64,000 nt of DNA from Pseudomonas sp. PIC25 (GCF_002286785.1 NZ_MUJY01000090.1:1-64000); one strand, 5' to 3'; positions 43,613 through 53,418 are shown, numbered from the stretch's first letter. The notes: generated from the sequence alone by a model not told the origin. Numbers and translations: made by a program.

Positions 43613-45013
43613 ATGAACAATAAGAATACTGTCTTTCTGCTGGGTTCTTCTCTGCTGCTGCTGGTTTCCGGTAATGTCTGCGCTTCAAATATTCATGACT
43701 ACAACAGAACAAATAACGAGGGTAGGTTCAATGTCTATCTGCGGGCTGTCCATATCGATACCCGGATCGAAAATGGATTGATCGAGGATCGATTTGGTGG
43801 TTTTCCATTTGGTGATCGGCTGGGCGGCACCGCTTTGGGTTTGGTGGCTGATTACAACTCAGGTTATTGGGGCGACAGTATCGGGTTTGATGCCTCCTTT
43901 TACGGCGTTGCAAAACTTGATGCGCGACAAGAGAACCGAGACCTGTTTGATGACACGTCGGGCGAAAGTGAGGGGTTTGCGAAACTGGGCCAGGCGAATC
44001 TCAAGCTCCGTCATTCTGGGGAGAACTGGTCAGCTTTGCTGCAGACTGGGCGCGGACGGTTCGATGCGGGCACAGTGGTGACGCTCGACACCAGGGCAGT
44101 ACCTGGCAGCTTGCAGGGGGCAAGAGGCCAGGTTCAGGTTGAAGGCTTGGATATCGGGCCGTTGCCTGGGGTGTTGAACGTGGATGGAGCCTATATCAAC
44201 AGGGTTTCTCCACGGGACCGGGAAGACTTTGAGCGCATTCGAAGTAACGGCGGATACGAAGTTGATGATATCCAGACGTTCAGTATCGGGTACGACGCCA
44301 AGCTATTTGCATTGAGGTTTGCTCAGGGCGTCGCTAAGGATTTCAACCGTAATACCAGCTACAGCCTGACGCTTCGTGCGCCACTTGGAGAGAGAAGCGG
44401 TGCGATCTTCGAAACGCAGTACTACGACTTTCGGCGTGATGGCGATATTTGGGATCGGGATTGGTTGAGTGGGGATGCCGCTTATGACGACAAGGCTAAC
44501 TGGCTGAACCTTAATCTTGGCCTGAAGCTTGATCATTGGAGTTTTGGTCTTTCTTATTCAAAGACACGAGCCGAATTGAGTAACGGGAAACTGGGTTACG
44601 CATTCTTCGATCACGGTGAAAACGTCGACGGCCTGATGGACGCCTGGACGCGCTCGGGCAATGACTTCAATAACGATGGTGAAACGACCTGGCAGTTGGC
44701 CGGCAAGTATGAGTTCGATGGCAAGTTCCTTGCCGGCATTCCATTGGATGGGTTCAACGTCATGGCGCTGTTCAAACGCGGTCGTTTCGATGCCGATGAT
44801 CCTTTTTCCGGCATGAGCGCCGATGTCACTGAAAGTCAGGCGGAGTATCGACTCAACTATCGATTCGAAGAACAGGATTATCAGGGGGTGTCGGTAGGTT
44901 TGATTTATACCCGCTACTGGATCAATCAGGACTTCGTGGCGCTGGTATCTGCTCAGCCCAATAACGTGGTGAATGGCAAAGAAGTCAGGATGTACATCGA
45001 CTATGCGTTCTAG
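43613..45013 (+). CDS. OprD-family outer membrane porin
   Basis: 466 residues. A signal peptide ends at NVCAS (about 25), followed by alternating beta-strand sequence and a terminal aromatic (MYIDYAF) as required for outer-membrane assembly. DTRAVPGSLQGARGQVQVEGL and TSYSLTLRAPLGERSGAIFETQYYDF are typical OprD segments. These porins take up specific carboxylates or basic amino acids, matching the downstream catabolic genes. AAGGAACAGGAA precedes the ATG. Confidence 0.85.
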   Translation: MNNKNTVFLLGSSLLLLVSGNVCASNIHDYNRTNNEGRFNVYLRAVHIDTRIENGLIEDRFGGFPFGDRLGGTALGLVADYNSGYWGDSIGFDASFYGVAKLDARQENRDLFDDTSGESEGFAKLGQANLKLRHSGENWSALLQTGRGRFDAGTVVTLDTRAVPGSLQGARGQVQVEGLDIGPLPGVLNVDGAYINRVSPRDREDFERIRSNGGYEVDDIQTFSIGYDAKLFALRFAQGVAKDFNRNTSYSLTLRAPLGERSGAIFETQYYDFRRDGDIWDRDWLSGDAAYDDKANWLNLNLGLKLDHWSFGLSYSKTRAELSNGKLGYAFFDHGENVDGLMDAWTRSGNDFNNDGETTWQLAGKYEFDGKFLAGIPLDGFNVMALFKRGRFDADDPFSGMSADVTESQAEYRLNYRFEEQDYQGVSVGLIYTRYWINQDFVALVSAQPNNVVNGKEVRMYIDYAF

Positions 45014-45057
45014 ATGGGTGGTTCTTGGTAATTGATCAGGTTAAGTGGGTGAACTCC

Positions 45058-46065
45058 GTGCCGAGAGAAAAGTTGGTAGTTGTAACTCCGAATTTTTTTG
45101 ACGATGCGACGATCGATTTCTTGAGAGAACATGGTTGCTCGGTGGTCGTGGCAAAACTGCCAAATGGCAAATCGGATGCAGTTGCGACAGAAGAAGAGTT
45201 GCTGTCAGTTCTTTCAGATGCCGATGCCTGGATCGTTGGCCATGCCAATGTGACTTTGAGTCTTCTCCAAGCGCTGCCCAGACTCAAGATCATAGCTCGT
45301 CGCGGTGTGGGTTATGAACGGGTTGATCTCGACGCGGCGGCGAAGACAGGCAAGGTTGTCACCATTGCAGCAGGTGGAAATGAAGAGAGCGTCGCGGACC
45401 GTACATTGGGGCTAATGCTCGCTACGGCTCACCGCTTCCGTGAGTCCCAGCAACAGCTGATTGACGGGCCAGGCTCGATTCTGATCGGAAATGACCTGTA
45501 CGCCAAAACAGTCGGCTTGGTCGGCTTGGGGCGCATCGCCCAGCATGTCGTCAAGCGTCTGAGGGCCTTCGAAACGACCATTCTGGTTTCCACCCCTCGA
45601 CCGACCTTCGCTTATGGCAACGCGATGAACATCGAGTATGTCGATCTGGAAACGCTGCTGCAGCGTAGTGATTTCGTATCGCTTCATGCACCGCTAAAAC
45701 CAACCACAAAACATCTGATCGATGCCCGTCGATTGGCGCTGATGAAAAGCAGTGCCTTTCTGATCAATACCGCCCGCGGAGGGCTCGTCGATGACCAAGC
45801 GCTATTGGATTCACTCACCAAAGGTGCAATCGCTGGCGCCGGGCTCGATGTTTTCGAAAGCGAATCCGATCCGGGTTTGGCCTGGGTGACGAACGAACTG
45901 GTGCGACTGCCCAACGTTATCGCAACGCCCCATTCCGGCGCTTCGACGCATGAGGGGCTGCAGCGCACCAATCTAGTCGCGGCCAACTGTGTTGTTTCCG
46001 TACTGAATGGAGAAGAGCCGCCGCCGGGCTGCCAGGTTTTCAGTTCGACTTACTCAGCTTCCTGA
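45058..46065 (+). CDS. D-isomer-specific 2-hydroxyacid dehydrogenase
   Basis: 335 residues. The NAD-binding loop is GLVGLGRIAQHV (about 155-166). Catalytic Arg lies in NTARGGLVDDQAL (about 240), Glu in DVFESES, and His in TPHSGAST (about 290). It oxidises or reduces a 2-hydroxyacid/2-oxoacid pair and belongs with phosphoglycerate-dehydrogenase-like enzymes. The GTG at 45058 gives the family-like start VPREKLVVVTPNFF; a TTG at 45025 is possible. It probably acts on an intermediate of the island pathway. Confidence 0.82.
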   Translation: MPREKLVVVTPNFFDDATIDFLREHGCSVVVAKLPNGKSDAVATEEELLSVLSDADAWIVGHANVTLSLLQALPRLKIIARRGVGYERVDLDAAAKTGKVVTIAAGGNEESVADRTLGLMLATAHRFRESQQQLIDGPGSILIGNDLYAKTVGLVGLGRIAQHVVKRLRAFETTILVSTPRPTFAYGNAMNIEYVDLETLLQRSDFVSLHAPLKPTTKHLIDARRLALMKSSAFLINTARGGLVDDQALLDSLTKGAIAGAGLDVFESESDPGLAWVTNELVRLPNVIATPHSGASTHEGLQRTNLVAANCVVSVLNGEEPPPGCQVFSSTYSAS

Positions 46066-46094
46066 GATCGACAGCTGCACATAGAGAGGATTTT

Positions 46095-47510
46095 ATGAGT
46101 CAACCAATAAAAGACGCGATCAAGATAATTGTGCCCTGCGGGTCACTGGGCGCAGGGGTCCGTGAAGAGGAAATCGCCTACGGATTGGAGCGGGGCGCTC
46201 AGGCCATTGCGACAGACGCTGGATCGACAGATAGCGGTGCCGCCTATCTGGCGTTGGGTAAGTCGAAGAACAATCGTGGCGCGGTCAAACGTGACCTGAC
46301 GATTCTGATGCGGGCACAAGCGGCTACGGGGGTGCCCATCATCGTGGGAACCTCTGGTCAGGCAGGGGGCGATCTCAATCTGGCCTGGACGAGGGACATC
46401 GTGCTCGAGGTTGCTCGGGAGCTGAATATCGCACCGAAAATCGCGATGATTCATTGTGAGCAGGACAAGGCCACTCTCAAGCAGCTCAACGCTCAAGGGC
46501 GCATCAGCGCGCTTGCGCCATCCAAACCGCTGGACGACGCAACGATCGATTCCTGTGAGCATATCGTGGCCGCTCTGGGGGTTGAGCCTTTCGTGGCGGC
46601 ACTGGAAGGCGGCGCGGACATCGTGCTGGCCGGCCGTGCGACCGATACTGCCGTTATCGCTGCCTTTCCCATCTGGAAAGGAGCGCCCTGGGGGCCGTCA
46701 TGGCATGCGGGGAAGATCGCGGAGTGCGGCCTGCAATGCGCAGAAAACCCTGTGGCTGGCGCCGGCGTACTGCTGAGCATCGACAGCGAGGGCTTTGAGG
46801 TCGAACCGCTCGGCCAGAACAATCGCTGCACGCCGAAAAGCGTATCGGGGCACATGTTGTACGAAAACAGTGACCCTTATCGTCTCATCGAACCGGGTGG
46901 CGTTCTGGATGTGACCCAGGCCGAGTATCGCATGTGCAGCGAGAGGGCCGTCCGGGTGACGGGGTCGCGCTGGGAGCCCAAGCCGTACACCATGAAGCTG
47001 GAGGGGGCTGCGGCAGGGCAGTACCAGACGATCATGCTGGTGGGGGTGCAAGACCCTGACGTGCTGGCCGATATCGATGGTTTTCACGACCGCTTGCTAG
47101 AGGCGCTTTACGCGCGCACACGTCAGTGCATCCCGACCGAGGAACTCGGTGAGTTCCATATCTCGCTGCGCATGTACGGCTGGAACGCCGTCACCGGAGT
47201 GAGGCCCCCTGCTGGAACGCCTACGCCTCCAGAGCTGGGAATTCTCTTCGTTGCCACAGCAGACACTCAGGAGCTGGCCAACGCAATTGCCCACACCTGC
47301 AATCCCTATTTCTTCCACTACCCCAGCATCATGGGCAAGGAGTTGCCTTCGTATGGGTTTGCGTTCACGCCCGCCGACATTCCGCGCGGCCAGATCTACG
47401 AGTTCAAGCTGAACCATGTCGTGAAGCTGGACGATCCCTTCGAGCTGGTCAGCACCGAATGGTTAGACATGGCCGTCGAAGTCAATAACGAGGAGCACCA
47501 CAATGCCTAA
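46095..47510 (+). CDS. AtuA-like (DUF1446) protein
   Basis: 471 residues. The start IIVPCGSLGAGVREEEIAYGL and the blocks DAGSTDSGAAYLALGKS (about 40-57), VGTSGQAGGDLNL (about 92) and EGGADIVLAGRATDTAVIAAFP (about 173) are typical of the DUF1446/AtuA family, named after acyclic terpene utilisation. Its reaction is unknown. GAGAGGATTTT precedes the ATG. Its end overlaps the DUF4387 gene by eight bases. Such two-gene pairs recur beside hydroxyacid and carboxylate genes, so they probably act as one unit. Confidence 0.8.
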   Translation: MSQPIKDAIKIIVPCGSLGAGVREEEIAYGLERGAQAIATDAGSTDSGAAYLALGKSKNNRGAVKRDLTILMRAQAATGVPIIVGTSGQAGGDLNLAWTRDIVLEVARELNIAPKIAMIHCEQDKATLKQLNAQGRISALAPSKPLDDATIDSCEHIVAALGVEPFVAALEGGADIVLAGRATDTAVIAAFPIWKGAPWGPSWHAGKIAECGLQCAENPVAGAGVLLSIDSEGFEVEPLGQNNRCTPKSVSGHMLYENSDPYRLIEPGGVLDVTQAEYRMCSERAVRVTGSRWEPKPYTMKLEGAAAGQYQTIMLVGVQDPDVLADIDGFHDRLLEALYARTRQCIPTEELGEFHISLRMYGWNAVTGVRPPAGTPTPPELGILFVATADTQELANAIAHTCNPYFFHYPSIMGKELPSYGFAFTPADIPRGQIYEFKLNHVVKLDDPFELVSTEWLDMAVEVNNEEHHNA

Positions 47511-47811
47511 GCTGCGCGAAGTCTGTCGTTACATTAGGTCGAAACAGGCCGGACCTTTTTGGATTACCTTCGACATCTTCTTTGACGGGCGTGAAAACTT
47601 CGAGCGTTACCATGACAGCGAGGCCCTGTCGGTCGAGGCGTTCGCGCAGCTATACGGTGCCGATGCTGCCCAGGTCAAACGTATCCCGGTTCCTCAGCTC
47701 GACATGGTCAAGATTTCCTACCCCAGGCAGACGCCTCAAGGGGGCATGGTCGAGCGCGACATGCATGCCGGCCAACAGTATGTCCGGCTGCTGGATGTCG
47801 ATGTGGGCTAA
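47503..47811 (+). CDS. DUF4387 protein, partner of the AtuA-like protein
   Basis: 102 residues starting MPKLREVCRYIRSKQAGPFWITFDIFFD, a stretch characteristic of DUF4387. No catalytic motif is visible. It overlaps the 3' end of the AtuA-like gene in another frame, implying coupled translation and a fixed ratio. In some genomes the two domains are fused, so a complex with the AtuA-like protein is the natural reading; that is inference from family knowledge. Confidence 0.8.
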   Translation: MPKLREVCRYIRSKQAGPFWITFDIFFDGRENFERYHDSEALSVEAFAQLYGADAAQVKRIPVPQLDMVKISYPRQTPQGGMVERDMHAGQQYVRLLDVDVG

Positions 47812-47930
47812 GCCGTCCGAACACTCACCCCGCTCAGGTACAGAGTCAGCGGTATGTTGTCTCAATGATTCTGCAATCCCGCGCATCCAGAGCGGGGTGG
47901 TTGCCTTTTTGTTCGCTTCACGAGGAAGTA

Positions 47931-49301
47931 ATGTCAAACACCACCCTTGCTCAGCGCATAGCTGAGTATGCTTACGAATTTCCAAGCAGCGGTTTTTCGG
48001 GCGATCTGATTGCGCTCGTGCGTAATCGTGTTTTGGACAGTCTCGCTTGCATCCTTGGGGCCTATGATGCGGATCCAGTTCAGGCATGCCTGGCGTACGC
48101 GGCATCGGTACCCGGCAATTCGAGTGTCTTCGGGACGTCGCTGCAAACAACGCCAGAACGCGCGGCTTTCGCCAATGGCGTCATGGTCCGCTTTCTGGAT
48201 TACAACGATGGCTACATGGGCCTCGAGCCAGGGCATCCGAGTGACAACATTCCGGCCTGCATAGCGGTTGCGCAGGCAGAGGGTGCAGACGGGCAAGCGT
48301 TGATCGCTTCGATCCTACTGGCTTATGAAATTCAGATGCGCTTTCAGGATGCGGCGAGTCTGAACAAGCAGGGCTGGGATCACGTCAACTACATCAACGT
48401 GTCGATGGCCGCCGCCGCCGCCAAATTGATGAAGCTTGACTCTCGACAGACCGAGCAGGCCATCAATATCGCCCTCAGCGGGCATCTGGCGATGCGACAG
48501 GTTCGCTCTGGCGCCTTGTCGGACTGGAAGGGATGTTCCGCCGCAAACGCGGCACGAAACGCGATATTCGCCGCACAGATGGCGCGGCACGGAATGACCG
48601 GTCCAGCCCCCGTCTTCGAAGGCGAGATGGGGTTCTTTAACCAGGTTACGGGCACGTTCTCGTTGGACGTCGATGCTTTCGCTACTCGGGACAATGGCGA
48701 CTTTGCTATCAAGCGCTCATTGACCAAGACGTTTCCAACAAATGGCGAGCTTCATACGGCTGTCTGGGCTGGAATCGAGCTCAGCAAACGACTGGATGAC
48801 CTGTTCGCTATTGAATCCATTCGGATCGAAACATCCGAATTCAACAAGCGGGTCCTGGCTGACGGAGCAGAAAAATGGCGACCTCAAACGAGGGAAACCG
48901 CTGATCACAGCCTGCCTTATAACGTCGTTCGCGCGCTGATCGATGGAGACATCAGCATCGATTCCTATTCGATGAAGAAGATTACCGATCCACTGGTCGC
49001 CACACTCATGGCGAAGACGACCGTCGTCGAGGATCCAGCTATTACCCGGCTCTTTCCCAGGCATTTGGCCAATCGGGTGACCTTGATCCTGCGTAGCGGT
49101 GAAGTTCTTGTCAGCGAGGTGCTGAGCGGACCGGGATCCGTGGAGACACCCATGACCGCGGAGGACTTCGAGAATAAGTTCAGGAAGATGGCCGCTGTGC
49201 ATCTGCAGGAGGAGGCTCAACAGGCCGTATTGGCGTTCGTGTCCGAACTTGATCAGCAGAAGGGCTTCGAGACTCTCTTCGCGGCAATGGTGAAGCACTG
49301 A
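47931..49301 (+). CDS. MmgE/PrpD-family protein
   Basis: 456 residues. It opens LAQRIAEYAYEFPSSGFSGDLIALVRNRVLDSLACILGAYDAD, with VRFLDYNDGYMGLEPGHPSDNIPA near 90-113 (a conserved Asp/His-rich site) and SGHLAMRQVRSGALSDWKGCSAANAARNAIFAA near 187. Family members dehydrate 2-methylcitrate or decarboxylate cis-aconitate. This fits a tricarboxylate pathway. GAGGAAGTA lies right before the ATG. Confidence 0.88.
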   Translation: MSNTTLAQRIAEYAYEFPSSGFSGDLIALVRNRVLDSLACILGAYDADPVQACLAYAASVPGNSSVFGTSLQTTPERAAFANGVMVRFLDYNDGYMGLEPGHPSDNIPACIAVAQAEGADGQALIASILLAYEIQMRFQDAASLNKQGWDHVNYINVSMAAAAAKLMKLDSRQTEQAINIALSGHLAMRQVRSGALSDWKGCSAANAARNAIFAAQMARHGMTGPAPVFEGEMGFFNQVTGTFSLDVDAFATRDNGDFAIKRSLTKTFPTNGELHTAVWAGIELSKRLDDLFAIESIRIETSEFNKRVLADGAEKWRPQTRETADHSLPYNVVRALIDGDISIDSYSMKKITDPLVATLMAKTTVVEDPAITRLFPRHLANRVTLILRSGEVLVSEVLSGPGSVETPMTAEDFENKFRKMAAVHLQEEAQQAVLAFVSELDQQKGFETLFAAMVKH

Positions 49302-49302
49302 C

Positions 49303-50286
49303 ATGACTGCGGATGGCGAGGGACATACCACTCAAATCGGTACCGATAGCTTATCGGCGCACCCGGATGTCGCCAGGGTGGCCTCACTCTTGAAAGCTGT
49401 CGGGCTGACTCCGCCTGTAGAGGAGGATGTTGGCAGCGTTCGCGCTTATCTGGAGCGCGTCACGCAGTTCGTGGGGGCGACCAGCACGCCGTTGGAGTGC
49501 GAGCCGCTCATCGACTTTTCGGTCAATGGGCGCCCGGTGCCCTGCAAGCTCTATTGGCCTGATAACTCCGCCCCGGCAGGTTTGCTGTTCTATTGTCACG
49601 GCGGCGGTTTCCGGCATGGCTCATTGGCAGGCTGGGATGCGCCGCTGCGGCAACTGGTACGCTCAAGTGCTGCGGCAGTGCTGTCGATCGAGTATGCGCT
49701 GGCTCCCGAACATCCCTTTCCCACAGCCTTCGAGGAAGTGGTCGCGATCGTCAGGCAGGTAATCGAGGCGCAGGCGATATCCGTCTTCAAGGTGGATCGC
49801 TTTGCCCTAGGCGGTGATTCCGCAGGCGCGAACCTAGCCTTGGCAGCGGCGCTTGCGCTGCGTGATCAGGGCATCGCCTTGCGCCACCTGCTGCTCTTCT
49901 ACGGGGTCTATTCGAAGGATACCCAGGCCCGCTCGTGGCGCCGCCTCGGCCATTTTGGCGGTTATGGGCTCTCGGCCGATTCGATGCGCATGTATTGGCA
50001 AAGCTATCTGCCCGATGGCCAGGATGACTGGAGGGTGCAGCCACTGCACGCCGAGTTGCATGGGTTGCCCACGACTCGGCTGGTGATCGGTGACCTCGAC
50101 CCATTGCTGGATGAAAACATCCAGTTGCACCGCAAGCTCGAGGCCTGCGGGGTGGATGCTTCCCTGCTGGTGCTACCGGGCATCATTCATGGCGTACTGC
50201 GCTTTAGTGAGCTGGCGCAAGTGGTCCGAAACTTCATCGAGAAAGAGGGTGCCGCCTTGTCTACGTCACTCAGCAAGGAGTCTTGA
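49303..50286 (+). CDS. Alpha/beta hydrolase (hormone-sensitive-lipase group)
   Basis: 327 residues. The oxyanion-hole motif HGGGFRHGS lies near residue 102, the nucleophile motif GGDSAGANLALAAAL near 170, a catalytic Asp in VIGDLDPLLDENI and His in PGIIHGVLRF near the end. This is a cytoplasmic carboxylesterase. It starts one base after the MmgE/PrpD stop and ends the seven-gene operon. Together with the secreted lipase it suggests that the pathway substrate reaches the cell as an ester. Confidence 0.85.
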   Translation: MTADGEGHTTQIGTDSLSAHPDVARVASLLKAVGLTPPVEEDVGSVRAYLERVTQFVGATSTPLECEPLIDFSVNGRPVPCKLYWPDNSAPAGLLFYCHGGGFRHGSLAGWDAPLRQLVRSSAAAVLSIEYALAPEHPFPTAFEEVVAIVRQVIEAQAISVFKVDRFALGGDSAGANLALAAALALRDQGIALRHLLLFYGVYSKDTQARSWRRLGHFGGYGLSADSMRMYWQSYLPDGQDDWRVQPLHAELHGLPTTRLVIGDLDPLLDENIQLHRKLEACGVDASLLVLPGIIHGVLRFSELAQVVRNFIEKEGAALSTSLSKES

Positions 50287-50363
50287 GGGGCGCGCAGGAG
50301 TCATGGCATGCATGACGATCCTCTCTCCTGACATTCGTCCCCCAGATGCATAGGCAGGCCTCA

Positions 50364-51281
50364 ATGACCACAAGGAGCTCTTCTCCATTGCCGGAGGATT
50401 TGCGGGTTTTCCTCGCTGTCATCCGAAAGTCCAGTTTCGCCGCCGCGGCACAAGAGCTCGGCGTGTCACCGGCCTTCATCAGCAAGCGCATACGCATACT
50501 CGAAGAAACGTTGCAGGCGCGACTTCTGCACCGTAGCACGCGGTCCATAGCGCTGACCGAAGCAGGGGAGAAGGCGCAACGCTGGGCGACTCGTTTTCTC
50601 GACGAGATGGATGATTTCGTCAGCGAACTGACGACGGTGCGGCAGATCCCGCGCGGCTTGTTGCACATCTGCAGCAGTTTTGGATTTGGCCGCAATTATG
50701 TCGCGCCTGCGGTCGCACAGTTGTCATCCGCCTATCCAGAGCTTGAGGTACGTCTGGATGTCTTTGATCGGGTGGTCGACATCGTCGCCGAGGGATTCGA
50801 CCTCGAGATCCGTGTTGGAGACGATCTTCCAGGGCATCACATCGGCCGCAAGCTGGCCAGCAATCAACGAGTGCTTTGCGCAACACCCGTGTACCTGCAA
50901 AAGCGTGGTCTTCCCACGACAATCAACGAGCTCGCTCTCCACGACTGCTTGGTCATCAAGGAGCGCAGCAATCCATTCGGCGTATGGCGGCTGAATACCG
51001 TCGAGCGCGAAGAGATCGTTCGAGTAGGCAGCAGATTATCATCGAACAATGGCGAAATCGTTCTTCAATGGGCATTGAGTGATCTGGGCATCATCTTGCG
51101 CTCGCTGTGGGACGTTCAGCCGTTGCTGGAGCAGGGCAGGCTGGTTCGCGTGCTGCCGGAATACACGCAGAGCGCGAACGTCTGGGCTGTGTATCCGACC
51201 CGATTGGCTGACTCCGCCAAGCTTCGTGTCTGCGTGGAGTTTTTGCAGCGCTACTTTGCAATGACGCTCCTGGGCGACTGA
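50364..51281 (+). CDS. LysR-family regulator of the island module
   Basis: 305 residues. The N-terminal winged helix is LRVFLAVIRKSSFAAAAQELGVSPAFISKRIRILEETL, followed by a periplasmic-binding-like effector domain. An earlier ATG (50346) is possible. It lies between the plus-strand catabolic operon and the convergent leuCD pair, on the same strand as the operon. It most likely controls these genes; a shared 13-base motif at 40732 and 53644 is a candidate site. Confidence 0.85.
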   Translation: MTTRSSSPLPEDLRVFLAVIRKSSFAAAAQELGVSPAFISKRIRILEETLQARLLHRSTRSIALTEAGEKAQRWATRFLDEMDDFVSELTTVRQIPRGLLHICSSFGFGRNYVAPAVAQLSSAYPELEVRLDVFDRVVDIVAEGFDLEIRVGDDLPGHHIGRKLASNQRVLCATPVYLQKRGLPTTINELALHDCLVIKERSNPFGVWRLNTVEREEIVRVGSRLSSNNGEIVLQWALSDLGIILRSLWDVQPLLEQGRLVRVLPEYTQSANVWAVYPTRLADSAKLRVCVEFLQRYFAMTLLGD

Positions 51282-51386
51282 TGCCGCTTCGCTCGCGGAA
51301 TTTGCCGCGCCGGGCAGCAAAGCGAGCATGTCGCGGTGAAGGCGGCGGGGCGGCAACGCTTTACTGTGTGCCAGACCCCGCTCCGC

Positions 51387-51995
51387 TCAGGCCAGCCAGG
51401 GGTTGGCGAGATGGTGCCTGGCCTCGAAAGCACGTATCTGCGTGGTGCGCTGCAGTGTGCTGCCGATGGCATCCAGCCCCTGCAACAAGGCGTCTTTGCG
51501 CAGCCCCTCGATCTCGAAGTGGATGAGCCGGCCATCGCCGAGCAGAATATCCTGCTGGGACAGATCGATGGTGAGCCGCGCATGCTCGGGGGAGGCGACC
51601 TGCTGAGCGATATCGAGCACCTCTGCCTTGCTCAGCTGGATGAGCAAAACACCGTTGCGCTGGCAGTTATCGTGGAAGATGCCGGCGAAGCTGCTGCCGA
51701 TCAGCGCGCGAATCCCCAACTGCTGAAGGCCCCACACCGCATGCTCACGGCTGGAGCCGCAGCCGAAGTTCGGGCCGACGACCAGGAAGCTGGAGTGAGC
51801 CCAGGGATTTCGATTGAGGATGAACTCCGGATTCAAGCTGCCGTCCTGCAGGAAACGCAGGTCGTAGAAAACGCCGCGATCCAACCCCTGGCGGTCGATA
51901 CCCTTGAGGAACTGTTTGGGCATGATCACATCGGTGTCGACATTGGCAGCGAGAAACGGCGCGGCAATGCCGCAGACGCAGGTGAAAGGCTGCAT
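51387..51995 (-). CDS. leuD: LeuD-type dehydratase small subunit (island paralogue)
   Basis: 202 residues. NVDTDVIMPKQFLKGIDRQGL at the N-terminus and VVGPNFGCGSSREHAVWGL near 72-90 are the LeuD swivelling-domain signatures. With LeuC it forms an aconitase-type hydro-lyase. Two bases separate it from the leuC stop. Because it sits in a catabolic island, it may act on a 3-isopropylmalate analogue (citramalate, alkyl-citrate or similar) rather than in leucine biosynthesis. Confidence 0.85.
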   Translation of the reverse strand: MQPFTCVCGIAAPFLAANVDTDVIMPKQFLKGIDRQGLDRGVFYDLRFLQDGSLNPEFILNRNPWAHSSFLVVGPNFGCGSSREHAVWGLQQLGIRALIGSSFAGIFHDNCQRNGVLLIQLSKAEVLDIAQQVASPEHARLTIDLSQQDILLGDGRLIHFEIEGLRKDALLQGLDAIGSTLQRTTQIRAFEARHHLANPWLA

Positions 51996-51996
51996 T

Positions 51997-53418
51997 TCAG
52001 GTTTCCCTCGTCAGTGTGCGAACGTCGCTCAGATGGCCGCTGATCGCGGCGGCGGCCACCATCGCCGGGCTCATCAGATGCGTGCGGGCCCCGGCACCCT
52101 GGCGGCCCTCGAAGTTACGATTGGTGCTGGATGCGCAGCGATCGCCAGGCGACAGCACGTCATCGTTCATGGCCAAGCACATGGAGCAACCCGACTGCCG
52201 CCACTCGAAGCCGGCATCCTTGAAGATCTGCGCTAGGCCTTCGGCTTCCGCCTGATCGCGCACTTGGGTCGAACCGGGTACGATCATCGCGCGCACATTC
52301 GGAGCCACCTTGCGCCCTCGCACCACGCGTGCCGCGTCGCGTAGATCCTCGATACGGGCATTGGTGCAGGAGCCGATGAATGCATGGCTGATCGGAATGT
52401 CGACCAATCTGGTACCCGGTTCGAGCCCCATGTAGCGCAGGGCGCGTTGCAGATCCTGGCGACGGATCAGGTCGCTCTCCAACTCTGGATCCGGCACCCG
52501 CTCGCCGATTCGGGCCGCATGGTCGGGACTGGTTCCCCAGGTGACCATGGGCGCCAGTGCACTTGCGTCGAGTTGCACTTCCTTGTCGAACCGTGCGCCT
52601 GGATCGGTATGCAGCTCTTGCCATTTTTCCACCGCCTGATTCCATAGCGCGCCCTTGGGCGCGCGGGGCTTGTCCTTCAGGTAGGCATATACCTTTTCAT
52701 CCGGGGCCATGAACGCGCCTCGTGCCCCGGCCTCGACCGCCATGTTGCAGATGGTCATGCGCGCCTCGACGCTCAAGGCATCGATGGTGGGGCCGGCAAA
52801 CTCGATGGCGTACCCCGTCGCGCCGGAGGCTCCGATGCGCTGAATCAGCGCCATGATGATGTCTTTCGACGTGACGCCCGGTCCCATTTCGCCAGACACG
52901 GTAACCCGCATGCTGCGGAGGCGTTTGTAGACCAGGGTCTGGGTGGCGAGCAGATGCTCGATCTCCGAGGTGCCGATGCCGAACCCAAATGCACCCAGCG
53001 CTCCGTAGGTCGTGGTGTGACTGTCGCCCGCTGCGACCACCATGCCGGGCAAAATGAAGCCCTGCTCGGGCGCAACGACATGCTCGATGCCCTGGCGCTT
53101 GTCCAGCACGTCGAAAAGCTCGATGCCGAAGTCCCGGCAGTTCCTTTCGAAGTAGGACACCTGTAGCGCACCGCCGGCATCCGGCATGGCGGCTACACGC
53201 TCCGGGGTGGTCGGGTTGACGTGATCCACTACGCACAATACGGAGGATGGCCGCCACAGGATTCTCCCTGCTTCCCTTAGACCGCTGAAGGCCTGTGGGC
53301 TGGTGTATTCGTTGGCAACCTGTCGGTCGATATAGAGCAGCACATGCCCTTGGTCATCCAGTTTGCAGACCGTATGGGACTCGATGTGCTTTTCGTAAAG
53401 CGTGAGCGGGCGTGGCAT
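51997..53418 (-). CDS. leuC: LeuC-type dehydratase large subunit (island paralogue)
   Basis: 473 residues, the usual length. The [4Fe-4S] ligands are in SHAFIGSCTNARIEDL (about 345) and the CSMC motif (about 408-411). VVAAGDSHTTTYGALGAFGFGIGTSE (about 126-151) is the conserved aconitase-family block. The start MPRPLTLYEKHIESH matches LeuC and is preceded by GTGAG. An upstream inverted repeat (53433-53480) may be regulatory. Confidence 0.88.
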   Translation of the reverse strand: MPRPLTLYEKHIESHTVCKLDDQGHVLLYIDRQVANEYTSPQAFSGLREAGRILWRPSSVLCVVDHVNPTTPERVAAMPDAGGALQVSYFERNCRDFGIELFDVLDKRQGIEHVVAPEQGFILPGMVVAAGDSHTTTYGALGAFGFGIGTSEIEHLLATQTLVYKRLRSMRVTVSGEMGPGVTSKDIIMALIQRIGASGATGYAIEFAGPTIDALSVEARMTICNMAVEAGARGAFMAPDEKVYAYLKDKPRAPKGALWNQAVEKWQELHTDPGARFDKEVQLDASALAPMVTWGTSPDHAARIGERVPDPELESDLIRRQDLQRALRYMGLEPGTRLVDIPISHAFIGSCTNARIEDLRDAARVVRGRKVAPNVRAMIVPGSTQVRDQAEAEGLAQIFKDAGFEWRQSGCSMCLAMNDDVLSPGDRCASSTNRNFEGRQGAGARTHLMSPAMVAAAAISGHLSDVRTLTRET

